Source: Coleophoma eucalyptorum (taxonomy: Eukaryota > Ascomycota > Leotiomycetes > Helotiales > Dermateaceae). From it: 64,000 bases of DNA. A model generated the notes under the pieces. It did not search any database. It had not been told where the DNA came from and was given only the letters and a program-made list of their open reading frames with translations. Made by a program: the position numbers and the translations under genes. Shown piece by piece: positions 45,349-55,855 of this stretch (positions within the stretch are counted from its first letter, which is position 1; each line of letters begins with the position of its first letter). The DNA is taken from the NCBI GenBank assembly GCA_026120035.1, contig JALRME010000027.1, forward strand, positions 310,001-374,000, given 5' to 3'.

Positions 45349-47946
45349 TATCCGACTCCTTATATTGGTTATATACCTATCAAGCAAATACTGACTATGT
45401 TCTAGGAAGTTTGTGGTATGGACATCATCAGCAAAAGAAGTACAGAATTGGCGGACATAAGTCGCAAACCAAGCTCATGGGAAATGATTATTTAAGATTA
45501 AAGTACAGCCAATTCAAGCCCGAGTCAGAGATATAAAAACAACTGCCTCATGAAGGTTTGATGAATGTTTAAACAAGCGGGGTTCAAATTTGATTCTTTA
45601 GTGTACAAAACCAGTTTAGCCTTGAAGAAATTTAAGAACATAGAATATAATAAGTGTCATATAAGTCAGCTATATATTATCTGTCGGGATGTCATTATTA
45701 GGTCAATCACGAGATCTAGTCACATTCATTCTTAGCGAGTACCTCTCTGCATTACACTCTCTTCAATACAACATCTATGAGCCAAGGTCAGAACAGATGA
45801 TGAATGTCATACACGGGATTACACATAAGCATGGGATGTGATAGTGTCTCTGAGAATATCGTGAAATCATGTTGCCAAATCCGTATCAGGATGCCTCTGC
45901 ATGAGCTTGAGCGCCAACAGATAAAATAGAGTCCTTTCGTAGCAAGTAACCCACTAGAAGCATGCTTCAAGGTAGGGATCTACTTATCCATGTCTTGACG
46001 CCGTGCCCGGGGTATCTTCCCGTCCAATCATTTGCAAACCCCGGACCATATCAAACGTTGCCGAAAATTACGTCGCTTATTTGTGTAGCCCACCCAAAAG
46101 AGATAGACCATTCCGTGTGCTCTACGCCATCCAACATTGTATCAATTTAGTATGAGTACGACGCCTGGAGGGTCCATCTTCTCTTACACAGTTAGATGCA
46201 AAAAGTTCGAATATACTCCGGATAGGCATAGGCGGCTACCGTCCTTATCAGCCTGTCTCCTCATCTCCATCACAACACCAGCATGTCCAGATACGAACTC
46301 TTTTTTTGTTGTGCAATACAGTAGAGCTTCGTCTTACACCAATATTTCTGGCACGGTCCGGTCCGCAAGAGTGAAAGTGCCAGTTTTTACTATTAAAAGG
46401 GTTTTAAAGTGCGTTCCCCGACTGAAGCGAAGTGCACGTAGGAGTATCTAGAAGTTAGTCCGATGATTACCGACTGAGCCTCATTCTCATCGCCAACATG
46501 AACTGCGGTCAAAATTCCCATCTATACCAGATACTAGAATGGGAATCATTCTACGTCAGATACAATTCTTGAAAGCACTATTGACCGATTCCATCAAACA
46601 TAAATCTGACCTGACTAAGGAATATAATTCAAATGGTTTGACAATTCCTTAATGGATCATGGTGCGAAGATGTCGTTCTTTAAGATTTCTGTAACTCTCA
46701 GGAGCACTTTTGATATTCTGGAGAGTTTCTATATCGTCAGACATAAAAACATGTGTCAGAAAGAGGTGGAACCCTGCGGACATTACGGTATAGCCCTCAT
46801 ATTTCTGTTCTTCCCGCACTGGATGAAATAGAATGTCACGAATTATCCGACCTCCTCTCAGTCTTCGGAGAGCTCTAATGAGAGTTTGAAAACTGCTGTG
46901 ATATCACAGAGTGAACCAAGAAGCGACCCACAAGATTTTTCGAAGGCTGAGAAGCTTCAAACCCATTTGGTCAATGTTATCATAAACATCAATTATGGTG
47001 GCTCCACGGGTAGGTCATATGCAACTCACAATGTTGGAAGGATATTGAAAAATTTAACAATATCTTCAACCACATCTGTCCTGCGTGTAGCCATACCAAA
47101 TCCTGCTTATCGCACGGTTTCTTGCACTGAAGAATACCCGTAGTCAACAAGATCCCCCTCTTGTCTATCCTAGTTTTGTATACCGTGCAATCAGAAACAA
47201 CGAAGCATCCGAACTAGTGGAACTGCTCTACTGGGGTTGCATTAGGATATCTTTGGAGAAGGACGTGAAAGCTGGATTTGAGAGTATATCGTATCTATTC
47301 TTGAAAGAGATAAGTTGAGCTTTATCGGTACTGTACTAGTTACATTTGTTGTGGTAAAACCGTTTGGTTTTGTAAGTCCTCCCCTCCATAGCTAGTCTTT
47401 TGATTTCATTGACAATTGTACTATGGAAAATCTAAGACAGTTGCTTCTAATATTTATTTTTCAACTCCAAAGCTATAGCATCGATAGAATGTGATTTTGT
47501 CTCAGTCGATATATTATTGTGAAGTAATATCAACGATCGATATATCCTTGGGCCCACAAAACTTGCATATATGTGTTTTCACGTAGGCTTTTACACCGTG
47601 GGAAACGACAGCTGACTTCCTTGCTTTAGAAACCATCAGCAAACGAAATCACTGCCTTTACGATGTAGAGTATAGCTGGCTGGAGATCTTGAATCACGCT
47701 ATAGCAATAATACTACCCCCCCTAATGAACACAGGTAATATCTTAAGACAATAAATTGTACTTATATATTAAGATTCTAAGAGGACGTAGGTGATTAATA
47801 TAGGCGATATAGGAGTTTTAGGGACGTATACTTTAGATCTATCGAATTCACCTTTGTTACGTAGCTTGCTTTTGGCAAAGATATTACTCCACGAGTAATT
47901 TAAATAGTCATTGTACTTTAAATAAATTAATAAGTAGTGTTCTAGT
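45349..47946. other. Gene-poor, A+T-rich region with decayed coding remnants
   Basis: About 2.6 kb. No intact gene. Minus-strand remnants at 46649-47335 (listed separately) and near 45815-45950 (frame reading LLALKLMQRHPDTDLAT, then a TGA, then FHDILRD) look like an old gene worn by stop codons. The rest is featureless. Confidence 0.45.
46649..47335 (-). pseudogene. Decayed multi-exon gene of unknown family
   Basis: On the minus strand the last open part, ending at the TAA at 46649, reads fluently as protein (LRRLRGGRIIRDILFHP, SAGFHLFLTHVFMSDD, ending KERHLRTMIH). Upstream is a good donor (GTGAGT after NILPT) and an acceptor (cagcag) in matching phase. Further upstream, protein-like frames (ISFKNRYDILSNPAF; EGDLVDYGYSSVQETV; GMATRRTDVVEDIV) are broken by at least two in-frame stops (a TAG after QPQ and a TAA after QETVR) and a frame change. 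I recognise no domain. The pattern suggests an inactivated gene, not a live one. Confidence 0.4.
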
Positions 47947-48065
47947 ACATACGACCATAGACTGAGGAGAACTGGGCATCCCGTCCGCTCTGCCATACAT
48001 AAGCCTCAGATCGGTAGATTAGTAGTTGGGTGGGTGACCACCAGCGAATACCTACTGTTGTATGT
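47947..48065 (+). rRNA. 5S ribosomal RNA, copy 1
   Basis: 119 nt beginning ACATACGACCATAG and ending GTTGTATGT, which pair to form helix I without mismatch. The internal blocks CATCCCGTCCGCTC and AGTAGTTGGGTGGGTGACC are the universal fungal 5S segments, covering the internal promoter and loop regions. CTGAGG pairs with CCTCAG in helix II, so its differences from the Neurospora 5S I remember are compensated. A run of five T (48065-48069) follows as RNA polymerase III terminator. Dispersed 5S genes outside the rDNA array are usual in filamentous ascomycetes. Confidence 0.97.
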
Positions 48066-48069
48066 TTTT
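48065..48069 (+). terminator. RNA polymerase III terminator of 5S copy 1
   Basis: TTTTT directly at the 3' end of the 5S sequence. Confidence 0.85.
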
Positions 48070-48146
48070 GGTCGATTTTTCTTTTATTTCTTACGTCTGA
48101 TGTAATCGTACCTGGAATATAGTTTCAAATAGTGGTATTATCTTTC

Positions 48147-48265
48147 ACATACGACCATAGACTGAGGAGAATTGGGCATCCCGTCCGCTCTGCCATACAC
48201 AAGCCTCAGATCGGTAGATTAGTAGTTGGGTGGGTGACCACCAGCGAATACCTACTGTTGTATGT
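48147..48265 (+). rRNA. 5S ribosomal RNA, copy 2
   Basis: A second 119-nt 5S gene exactly 200 nt downstream of copy 1, same strand, separated by 81 nt of unrelated sequence. It differs from copy 1 at two bases: T instead of C at its base 32 (GAATTGGG) and C instead of T in CATACACAAG. Both substitutions are transitions in loops or weak pairs, so the fold is preserved. Four T follow (48265-48268). Both copies look functional. Confidence 0.97.
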
Positions 48266-48268
48266 TTT
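48265..48268 (+). terminator. RNA polymerase III terminator of 5S copy 2
   Basis: TTTT at the 3' end of the 5S sequence, the minimum run for termination. Confidence 0.75.
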
Positions 48269-50899
48269 CATTTTTTAATGGACTTTTCAATTTTGCTGCA
48301 GAAGTACAAGGACTTCTTTGATACTTAAAGTTACCAACGGACATGTAAGGTACCACCTGCTATCTTTGCGATCCAATTACAAAGAGCACAATTACTATTC
48401 CAGACCGTTGAGAGCAGCACTATGTCTCGCTTATCCTTGGGTCTCCTTGAACTTATATCGTAGAGTTTGTGGCAGACTTCGGCAATCATGTACCGTACCA
48501 TAGCGTCGTTTACCGTGTCAGCGGCTCACACTTAGCTCGTAAATAGCCGGATAAGGAAAGGTAAATGGTGCATGTGTACGGCGTACTTATGGATGAAATG
48601 AGACTGGATGCATGCTTCCGTTACTTGATTATCCTGACGAGATACCTTGATGGCTAAGATGCGTGGACAAAGCTAGCATTGCCTAGGCCTTGCATCCTTA
48701 GGTCAAGATATCCAGGGAAAGGGTGGAAATCGGAGCCTCCAATTGCAGCAAGCTACAGAAAGTACCCCGACACTGGGATCCTTTCCAGTCATCCACCTGC
48801 GCAAAAAATAAAAAAGGGGAAACCTGTTCCAGATTCGGTCCCAGATTCCTAAAAAATACAGTGCACCGGCCATGTTCTCCAATGTCTTCTCCGATTCAAG
48901 GAAGCCGGCATCCTCCAAAGAGCCGTCTGTGCCTCCAAAATCCTATGACTCTATGCCGGGAAAGGGAGGGAAGTGGATTGACATCTGGATCTGTTCCGGA
49001 TTCGTGGCTTGCGGCGTTGCGTAGACGGACCCTAGGATCTACTCCGAGACCGCGGGGATCTTGTCAGGTATGCGAGCACCGAAGTGACTGCCTTACTCCG
49101 TGAATTGAGAAGTAAGCAAGGCACCAAGATATTTTGAGGATTAGCCTGCAAGATGCGTGGTGGTCTACGACGCACCCTGGGATACTCATATATACTTAGG
49201 CACTCTGCAGAGTTTGTCGCGTGTTGAAGTCGAGACTTCAGCATTGAATGACCTCCTGTCGGGGTACACTAGCAACACTCTCGGGGCTCGGAGTCAACCC
49301 GTAGCTATGGCACGGGTAATCCGCTCCGAGGAAGTAAGAAAGCAAACGGACATGAAAAAAGATGCACGCATCATTACTATGCGTTATGAACCCGGCAATG
49401 TGATTAGAGTAGATTGGTACAGGCGTTAATTAGCAAAACAATTGAGTTAAGGAGTTAAGGAGTTTGGGTTGTTGTCATGGCTGCTGACTCACCACTTGTC
49501 CGACCTAAGCGTCAAGTCGACATGAAGGGCGTCGCACAGGTCAAGTTAAGTCAGCAGCATCTGAAGGTGGAGTCGAGCCAAATCACTAGTACAAACTGCT
49601 CACCACTAGCCAGAGGGACGTCCAGTCGCTAGAACAGCTGACACAATAAAACCATCAGCATGAAATTATCACGCAAACTTGCTCTCGAGCCATTCATCGA
49701 GGCACGTTTTGGCGCTGTCCTTGGAAGGATACGAATTCATTATTCATAGAGCAGGGGGAAAAGAGATTTTGCGCAAGGCGTGGTTTTCAATAATGCATCG
49801 TGAGGCTCAAACTACTCATAGCGATCAATATAGGGTAATAGCGTCGCTAATTCCTAACGTATACTGTCGTTGATTTAAAGGCACACGCAAATGCTTTTTT
49901 CTGGGCCGGCTAGTGTCCCAAACCATCCCATTCTCACGGTTTGGACTCCACTACAGCGATCCACTTTATTTGTGTCACGAAGTTAGACAGCGCCCTTGAA
50001 GGACATGTAGTTTTTTTGGCGACGGCATTTTTTCATTCTAAATTTTCTCATGCTTGCTAGGACTAGGTATGGACCGGTGAGGGCTGGATTGGCAAGTTGC
50101 GAGGATGTGGTGTATTGTAGGTCGCAGCATACTTGACCCAGAATATGATTGACTGCAGAATTGCGACTTTTGCATAGAGAGTTGACAAAAATATGCGGCG
50201 GTTAGGAGAAACCATGTTGTTATTACAAAGAATGGCGTCTTCGATGCTTAGAAATGCATCGTCGAGGACTGAAAGCGAGGGACACAGTCGTTTATCGGTC
50301 ATGTCATGGTGTGAGCCTTAATCCTGAATTGCGGAGGGATGCACACACCATCTCAGCCAGGGTGCTCGTTTCCCAAAGGGCGTGTCCAGTCATCGTCCAT
50401 CAAGCAACCGGGTTTGGCTTTCGTGGCTGGACACACTAAGGACATGGCCGCAATTGGGTGCATGTGCCTCACACCTTCTCCGATGAGAGCTCCGAGTGTG
50501 AGCAATGATGACCCGTCTCCGTTTCAATCTCAATCAACTATGATCACCATGAGCATGGTAGTTTAAGCGGTATGCCAACTTGGTGAGTCAGTGATGCGCC
50601 TTTGCAGACGACATGCCTCAAGCCACATGTCGCACATGGGATATAAGAGGTAAACTCTCCCCACTGCATTCCAAGGCATCAAGAGCAACTCCGAACAAGC
50701 GTATCATATCATAACAGACTGCAAACCCAAAGCAGCTATTGAGCCTCACCCCAGAACTCCCCCGCTATCTTGGCCTCAACACAACTCCACTTGACGTTCT
50801 ACACAACATAACACCTGAACAACGAAGACATCGTCGGTGCTTTCGACAGCAAATTTTTGGATGATAGTAGCTCGACAAAACTCAGCAATATCATCCACG
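48269..50899. other. Intergenic region between 5S rRNA genes and arrestin gene
   Basis: About 2.6 kb without a supported gene. Frames such as 48723-49103 and 49157-49429 (+) have no domain or splice context. The last 250 nt, rich in C and A, are the leader of the arrestin gene. Confidence 0.5.
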
Positions 50900-52432
50900 A
50901 TGTCTGCGCCGGCTCCCTCATTCACTTCCGTTGCCACTGCTGGCCCTTACTCCAAGATACTGTCGAGCAAGAAATCTGATATGGAAATAAGCATTGACGA
51001 CCATGCCGAGGGCAAGATCTATACCACATTTGACGCCATCCGAGGCCGTGTCGCCATCACAGCTTCTCAGAATACACGATTCGATGAGATCCAAATCACA
51101 TTTGAAGGCTCCACTAAGACTTACATTGACAACATGTCGCCAGCGAGTTCCAAGTCCAGAACAAGCGCTTATCACAACTTCCTCAAGTTGACCATGCCAA
51201 TCCGAGACTCAGAGTATCCTATGCCTAGAATGGCCGAAGCCGGTCGAACTTATACTTTCCCATTCAACTTTGTGATTCCAGATCGACTTCTTCCTACCTC
51301 CTGCTCGCACAAGACCGAGGACGATCACGTGCACGAGGCTCATATCCAACTCCCCCCAAGCATGGGTGACTTGCTACTCGCAGGAAAGGACGACTTGTCA
51401 CCCGAGATGGCCATGGTACAATACTGTGTCAAGGTCAAGGTCATTAGTATTAAAGAGAGTAACGCTAAGAAGATGACGGTCATCGAGGGCACTCGAAAGC
51501 TCCATGTTATTCCTGCTGTTCTGGAAGCACCACCTATGAGCGTCTTCGCTGGTGACAAGGACTATACTATGTCGAAGACCAAGTCACTAAGGAAGGGAAT
51601 GTTCTCTGGCAAGCTCGGGAAGATCACTGTCTCGGCTGCTCAAACTGCCCCGTTCACTCTTCCAAGCCCGTCTTCACTCAACCCTGGGCCTGCCTCAACC
51701 ACAGCAACCATCAAACTTCGTTTCGATCCACACGAGTCTTCTCTTCAACCACCTCGTCTCGGCGGACTGACTTCCAAGCTTAAGGTTATGACTTTCTTCG
51801 CTGTAAAGCCTGCTAGCAAGATAGCCTCTCGATCAATGATGGCTTCGGATTACGAGATTTCCCGTGGCGTGTTCTCAGCTTCCGTACCACTTTCATCCCG
51901 CTGTGTTGAGAATGTCGCTTGGAAAAAGCATGAGCCAAAGTCAATCTACCAACGACGAGACTCCGACTTGTCGACGAGCTCATCAGATCTGTCAGATAAC
52001 ACAACTGCACCTTCGCACGACGAGAGAAAGGTGTACTACACCGCAACTATAGTATTCCCACTCAGTCTACCATCCTCAAAGGCCTGGGTTCCGACATTCC
52101 ACACTTGTATCGCCTCCCGCGTTTATTATCTTGACCTTTCTCTCTCCATTCACACACCCGGAACCGGCGTACCGGCAACAAACGCCTCACTGCGTTTGCC
52201 CGTACAGGTCTCAGCCGATGGCAACAATTCTGCACCAGCAGTGTTGAGCCCAGCAGAAGCAGCTGCGGAGCTAGCCCAGGCCGACGAATTCCTGACTCCA
52301 AGAATCATCGAGGTACCGAGCGAGGAGCACATTGGCAACAGTGTTCTGAGACAAAATGCACCGGAATTGCCGCCAAGCTACGAGGACTTTCTAGATGTGG
52401 CTCCGCAGCGAACTGTTGCATCCACGGGTTAA
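50900..52432 (+). CDS. Arrestin-related trafficking adaptor with PPxY motif
   Basis: Single exon, 510 residues from the ATG at 50900. The N-terminal half has an arrestin fold start (MEISIDDHAEGKIYTTFDAIRG, then ITFEGSTKTYID and RTYTFPFNFVIPD), typical of the Bul/Ldb19/ART group. A Ser/Thr-rich insert comes before the last strands. Near the C-terminus PPSY (about 491-494) is a PPxY motif for the WW domains of an Rsp5/Nedd4-type ubiquitin ligase. Such adaptors direct ubiquitination and endocytosis of plasma-membrane transporters. An in-frame ATG at 50861 would add 13 residues; the one at 50900 has better context (CCACGATGTC). The gene is intronless. Confidence 0.88.
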   Translation: MSAPAPSFTSVATAGPYSKILSSKKSDMEISIDDHAEGKIYTTFDAIRGRVAITASQNTRFDEIQITFEGSTKTYIDNMSPASSKSRTSAYHNFLKLTMPIRDSEYPMPRMAEAGRTYTFPFNFVIPDRLLPTSCSHKTEDDHVHEAHIQLPPSMGDLLLAGKDDLSPEMAMVQYCVKVKVISIKESNAKKMTVIEGTRKLHVIPAVLEAPPMSVFAGDKDYTMSKTKSLRKGMFSGKLGKITVSAAQTAPFTLPSPSSLNPGPASTTATIKLRFDPHESSLQPPRLGGLTSKLKVMTFFAVKPASKIASRSMMASDYEISRGVFSASVPLSSRCVENVAWKKHEPKSIYQRRDSDLSTSSSDLSDNTTAPSHDERKVYYTATIVFPLSLPSSKAWVPTFHTCIASRVYYLDLSLSIHTPGTGVPATNASLRLPVQVSADGNNSAPAVLSPAEAAAELAQADEFLTPRIIEVPSEEHIGNSVLRQNAPELPPSYEDFLDVAPQRTVASTG

Positions 52433-53644
52433 AAAAGGGTTTTGGGGGGTGGGGGTGTGAAGAGTTATATGAAGAGCATTTGACGTATTGTTTTACTTAG
52501 CGAGGAGTTGTGGAGCTTTACCGTGCTTTCGCTCGGCGAGGATACGTATGGATTTAAAAATTGATATCAGCATGGGTTTGTGTAGGATTTCATGATTGAC
52601 GCATGCAAATTGGCTGGGCTAGGGACAGGGAAAGGAAAATCATTTGGCAAAGGAAGAATAAGAGCCTTGAAAGTTCAGGATTTTCAGAATGAACGGTTAC
52701 TGTCATTTCATATATAGTAATAATAAGCATAATAATAATAGTAATTGCTTCAAGCAAGCGTGCCTTCGGCTGACTCTTCATGCTTACCACAAGGCACAAC
52801 AAACTCAATCAAGTACATACATCGTCAGTCTCAGCACGGCGCACTCAAGGCGCCCATCATCCTACACCGCTTGACTTACAACCATCTCGCCAATGTAGTC
52901 ACATCCATAGCCCCTATTCCAAGCGGGTCCAGCCGAGGCGAGCAAGGCCACTTTCCATGACGCTAGACGGACCAGAATGACGCTTTCATCAAAACCCCCC
53001 CAAGTTTCTTAGCAATGGATGATGTTTTGTTCTCCACCTACTGATCTCATACACCTCGCGGCGAGTTTTGTTGCACGTCTGCATTCCGATGAATCGTTGG
53101 TGAGGGCTGTTTCCAATCTCTGACACGCCGGATCCCCAGATTGTTTGGCGTCTCTCTTTCGTGGCCTTGGTCTTGGCACTATGTCAGATCTCATAGGGCC
53201 AAGTCAGGCCGTCAGATCACAGGATCACAGGCAGGATCACAGGCGAAAAAAGCAAGAATTCCTGCCATTGTCACGCCTCACCGCCAAATGCTACATGCCC
53301 AAAGTGCCCATTACGATGCTTCGTCCATCCAATACACAGAGGTAGGTACGAAGTACGAAGTAGGTACTCGGGTGGTACCGCTTAAGCTACTCGGATTCAC
53401 AACCGTAACCTGCCCTCAGCTCTCTTTTTCAGCTCTTGCTCCCTCTTCCCTACCTCACTCGCGGCCCTGAATGACTGACGATGAACAACTCACCAAACGC
53501 CGCCTTGCAACCCCCACCCCATCTGATCTCACCAGGCAGCATACCAGGCAGGCGCAGCAACTCCATTTCGAACATGCAAAATAGACCGGACCTGCCCATA
53601 CGCAAACCACGCCCTTGAGTTGAGTTGAGTCGCGCGAGCGCAGC
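52433..53644. other. Intergenic region with short tandem repeats
   Basis: 1.2 kb without a supported gene. It contains a tandem run of GGATCACAG units near 53214-53244 and GTACGAAGTA-type duplications near 53342-53366. The right end is the promoter of the next gene. Confidence 0.5.
53214..53244. repeat. Short tandem repeat (GATCACAGG)n
   Basis: Three imperfect copies of GATCACAGG in intergenic sequence, the second and third separated by two extra bases (CA). Confidence 0.6.
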
Positions 53645-55502
53645 ATGTCGCAAACTACTCCCAGCGATGCGAAGGCATACTACGGATACTTATTCGAACC
53701 GGATAAGAAGCCCACCAAGGTTCTTGAACAGCTTTTAAGAGCTGTTGCGCATCATATCGTACGCCGCACACCCAAATCCCCTTGGCCGCATCTTGCGCCC
53801 GGCTGCTACTGCTGCTGACTGACTTGCTTCTGCTCCAGGTAAATGCGATAGGAAACCTGGACGACAAGTGCTTAAACCCATCCAAACTCGCGAGTTTCTA
53901 CAAGGCGGTGGGCGGAAATTATGATTGTATGCAGCCCTTTTTACGATCTTCGTGGGGTTCAAACGCTAACTAGAATGATGTGTTGCAGCCCTCTTTGTGG
54001 ACGTCCCGCCTACGTCGATCTCGTGGATATATGCTTCTATCGGTTGCCAACACACCCTACAACCCACGATAGACGACTTCAAACCTCCTTCCATACCTGC
54101 CCTGACAACAAGAGGCTTTGTACGGTGGCAGTCATTAGAAATTCTCCTAGGACCTGAGGAACATGTGCCTTTCATACAAACAGCTGTGCGCGACTTTGCA
54201 CTGAAGAACCCCGAGAATGGAGAGCCGTTTCCAACCGACCTTCCTAAAGAAGCCTTTCCTCTAAAACCCGATGTAGAAATCGAAAGATGGCATGCGGCCT
54301 GCGCTGAGAAGTTGAAGTTGGAAGCTAGAGAGGACGAGGCAGCATCACGCCCTGATTTACCTCACCGGCCCAAAGTCCAACCTGGGGTCAGACATGTACC
54401 TCCCCGAAGATCAACTCATTCACATTCTCCTGGATGCTCACCGCATCTAAGACCGGGTACAGCAGAGTATTTTGACGCTACTCGCCCTCCTATTCAGTTC
54501 CAGCATGTGTCTTCGCAAAATATTCCCATGGGGCGACCAGTTCGTCCGAAGCTCAGCCGGTCACCAAGTCATCGTAATAGCCAGTTCTTGGCTCCCGAAA
54601 CTGATCGCATGTCGCGAGCACGTCGAAGAAGCAGCGTGCCTGAAAACGTCAGTTCTCCTTCGCCTGGTGCATCGCCTACAATTCCTGATCTATACCCACC
54701 AATACCACCACCATCTTACGTTAGGAGGCACAGTCAACCTCGGGCGTATAGGGCTCCCAGCGTGTCAAGCTTGACATCTGATACTTCTGATTCAGATGTA
54801 AGCCCAACGCATCAGATGCGGCCTGGACATGGCGGTTTGCATCCAAGGATATCTCAACGCGAAAATGACCTGCGATATACACCAACTGCATCTCCTGTCC
54901 CTACATCTGCACAGCCCGTCAGACACAGACGAGGTGATTCACAACCAACGTCTTCCTCGGACGAGCGGCGGAAAAACTGGCCACCAAACATCCCAGTAGA
55001 TCTGACCGGCAAGCTCAGTTCGCAGTTCACACAAGGCGCGGCGCCCCGCGCCAGGGAAATGAAAGAGGGAAACGAGAATCCTCGAAGACGAGTAACGCGG
55101 AACAACTCTCGTAGTGCAAATGTGCGGTGGAAGGATCTGAATGATATTCGCGAATTCTGGCACAAGCGACCAAAGGCAGAGTCGGAAGATGAAGATGAGA
55201 CCATTACCCCAATGTCCAGGAGTCGCAGCCATAGTAGCCGAGAAGAAAGACGAAGCAGTGGAAGTGAAAAGGAGAGGAGACGGAGCCATAGACTTATGGA
55301 TGATCGTGATCGCGATACGGATCGAGAGTTTAGGGAAAGACCCCGGATGGCAGAGACGAGTCGAAGGAGCACCAGTCATGATGACGGCGCACCTCGGAGG
55401 GAGAATAGTGGGAGAAGAAGAGTTCCAAGGGAGAGGTATGCTAGTCCTATTAGAGGCGTAGATGGCCGCAAATACCCGACGGCGGTGGATGGTTATCGTT
55501 AA
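53645..55502 (+). CDS. DUF7514-like fungal protein with a disordered, arginine/serine-rich tail
   Basis: Exons 53645-53758, 53839-53926 and 53989-55502 with introns of 80 and 62 nt; product 571 residues. The folded N-terminal part (about 1-170) runs AKAYYGYLFEPDKKPTKVLEQLL, then the splice-restored YDSLFVDVPPTSISWIYASIGC, then LTTRGFVRWQSLEILLGPEEH, a set found together in a widespread family of uncharacterised ascomycete proteins (I believe DUF7514). The following 400 residues are low-complexity, first Pro/Ser and then Arg/Ser/Glu, like nuclear or RNA-associated proteins. No catalytic motif is visible. Function is unknown. Confidence 0.85.
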
Positions 55503-55855
55503 TGTCTTGTCTTGTGTTTGTGATGCTGAAATGGTGGCCGCCACTCAATATTTACGAGAATATCAACCACGATCCACTTTCCGTAATCCGAAGCATTGTC
55601 AGTTAATAGTGCATATCATAGTTCTTCATCTAACTCTTAAGCACAGTAATATTAGTCGTTAACAGTATAGCGAACGAGCAAATGCTTACCTACACCCAGG
55701 CAACGACTTCAACCTGGAGCTAACGTCGCTTAGTTGCCGAGCTGAAGATATATAAGGAACCCTTCCCACACGACCCATCTTCATATCAGAACTTAGATGC
55801 CTGACATTTCATTCTACCAGCCATAACAGCGAGGATTTAGAAAGAGAAAGACATC
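55503..55855. other. Promoter of the F-box gene
   Basis: A 353-nt gap between two plus-strand genes. TATATAA lies at 55749-55755, about 100 nt before the next ATG. Confidence 0.55.
55749..55755 (+). promoter_or_regulatory. TATA box of the F-box gene
   Basis: Perfect TATATAA 101 nt upstream of the ATG at 55856, implying a leader of roughly 60-70 nt. Confidence 0.5.

Noticed and set aside
48723..49429. Consecutive plus-strand frames downstream of the 5S genes
   Set aside because: No domain, signal peptide or matching splice phases; composition is not clearly coding.
54854..55544. Long minus-strand frames opposite the DUF7514-like gene
   Set aside because: They mirror the Arg/Ser-rich low-complexity coding strand.
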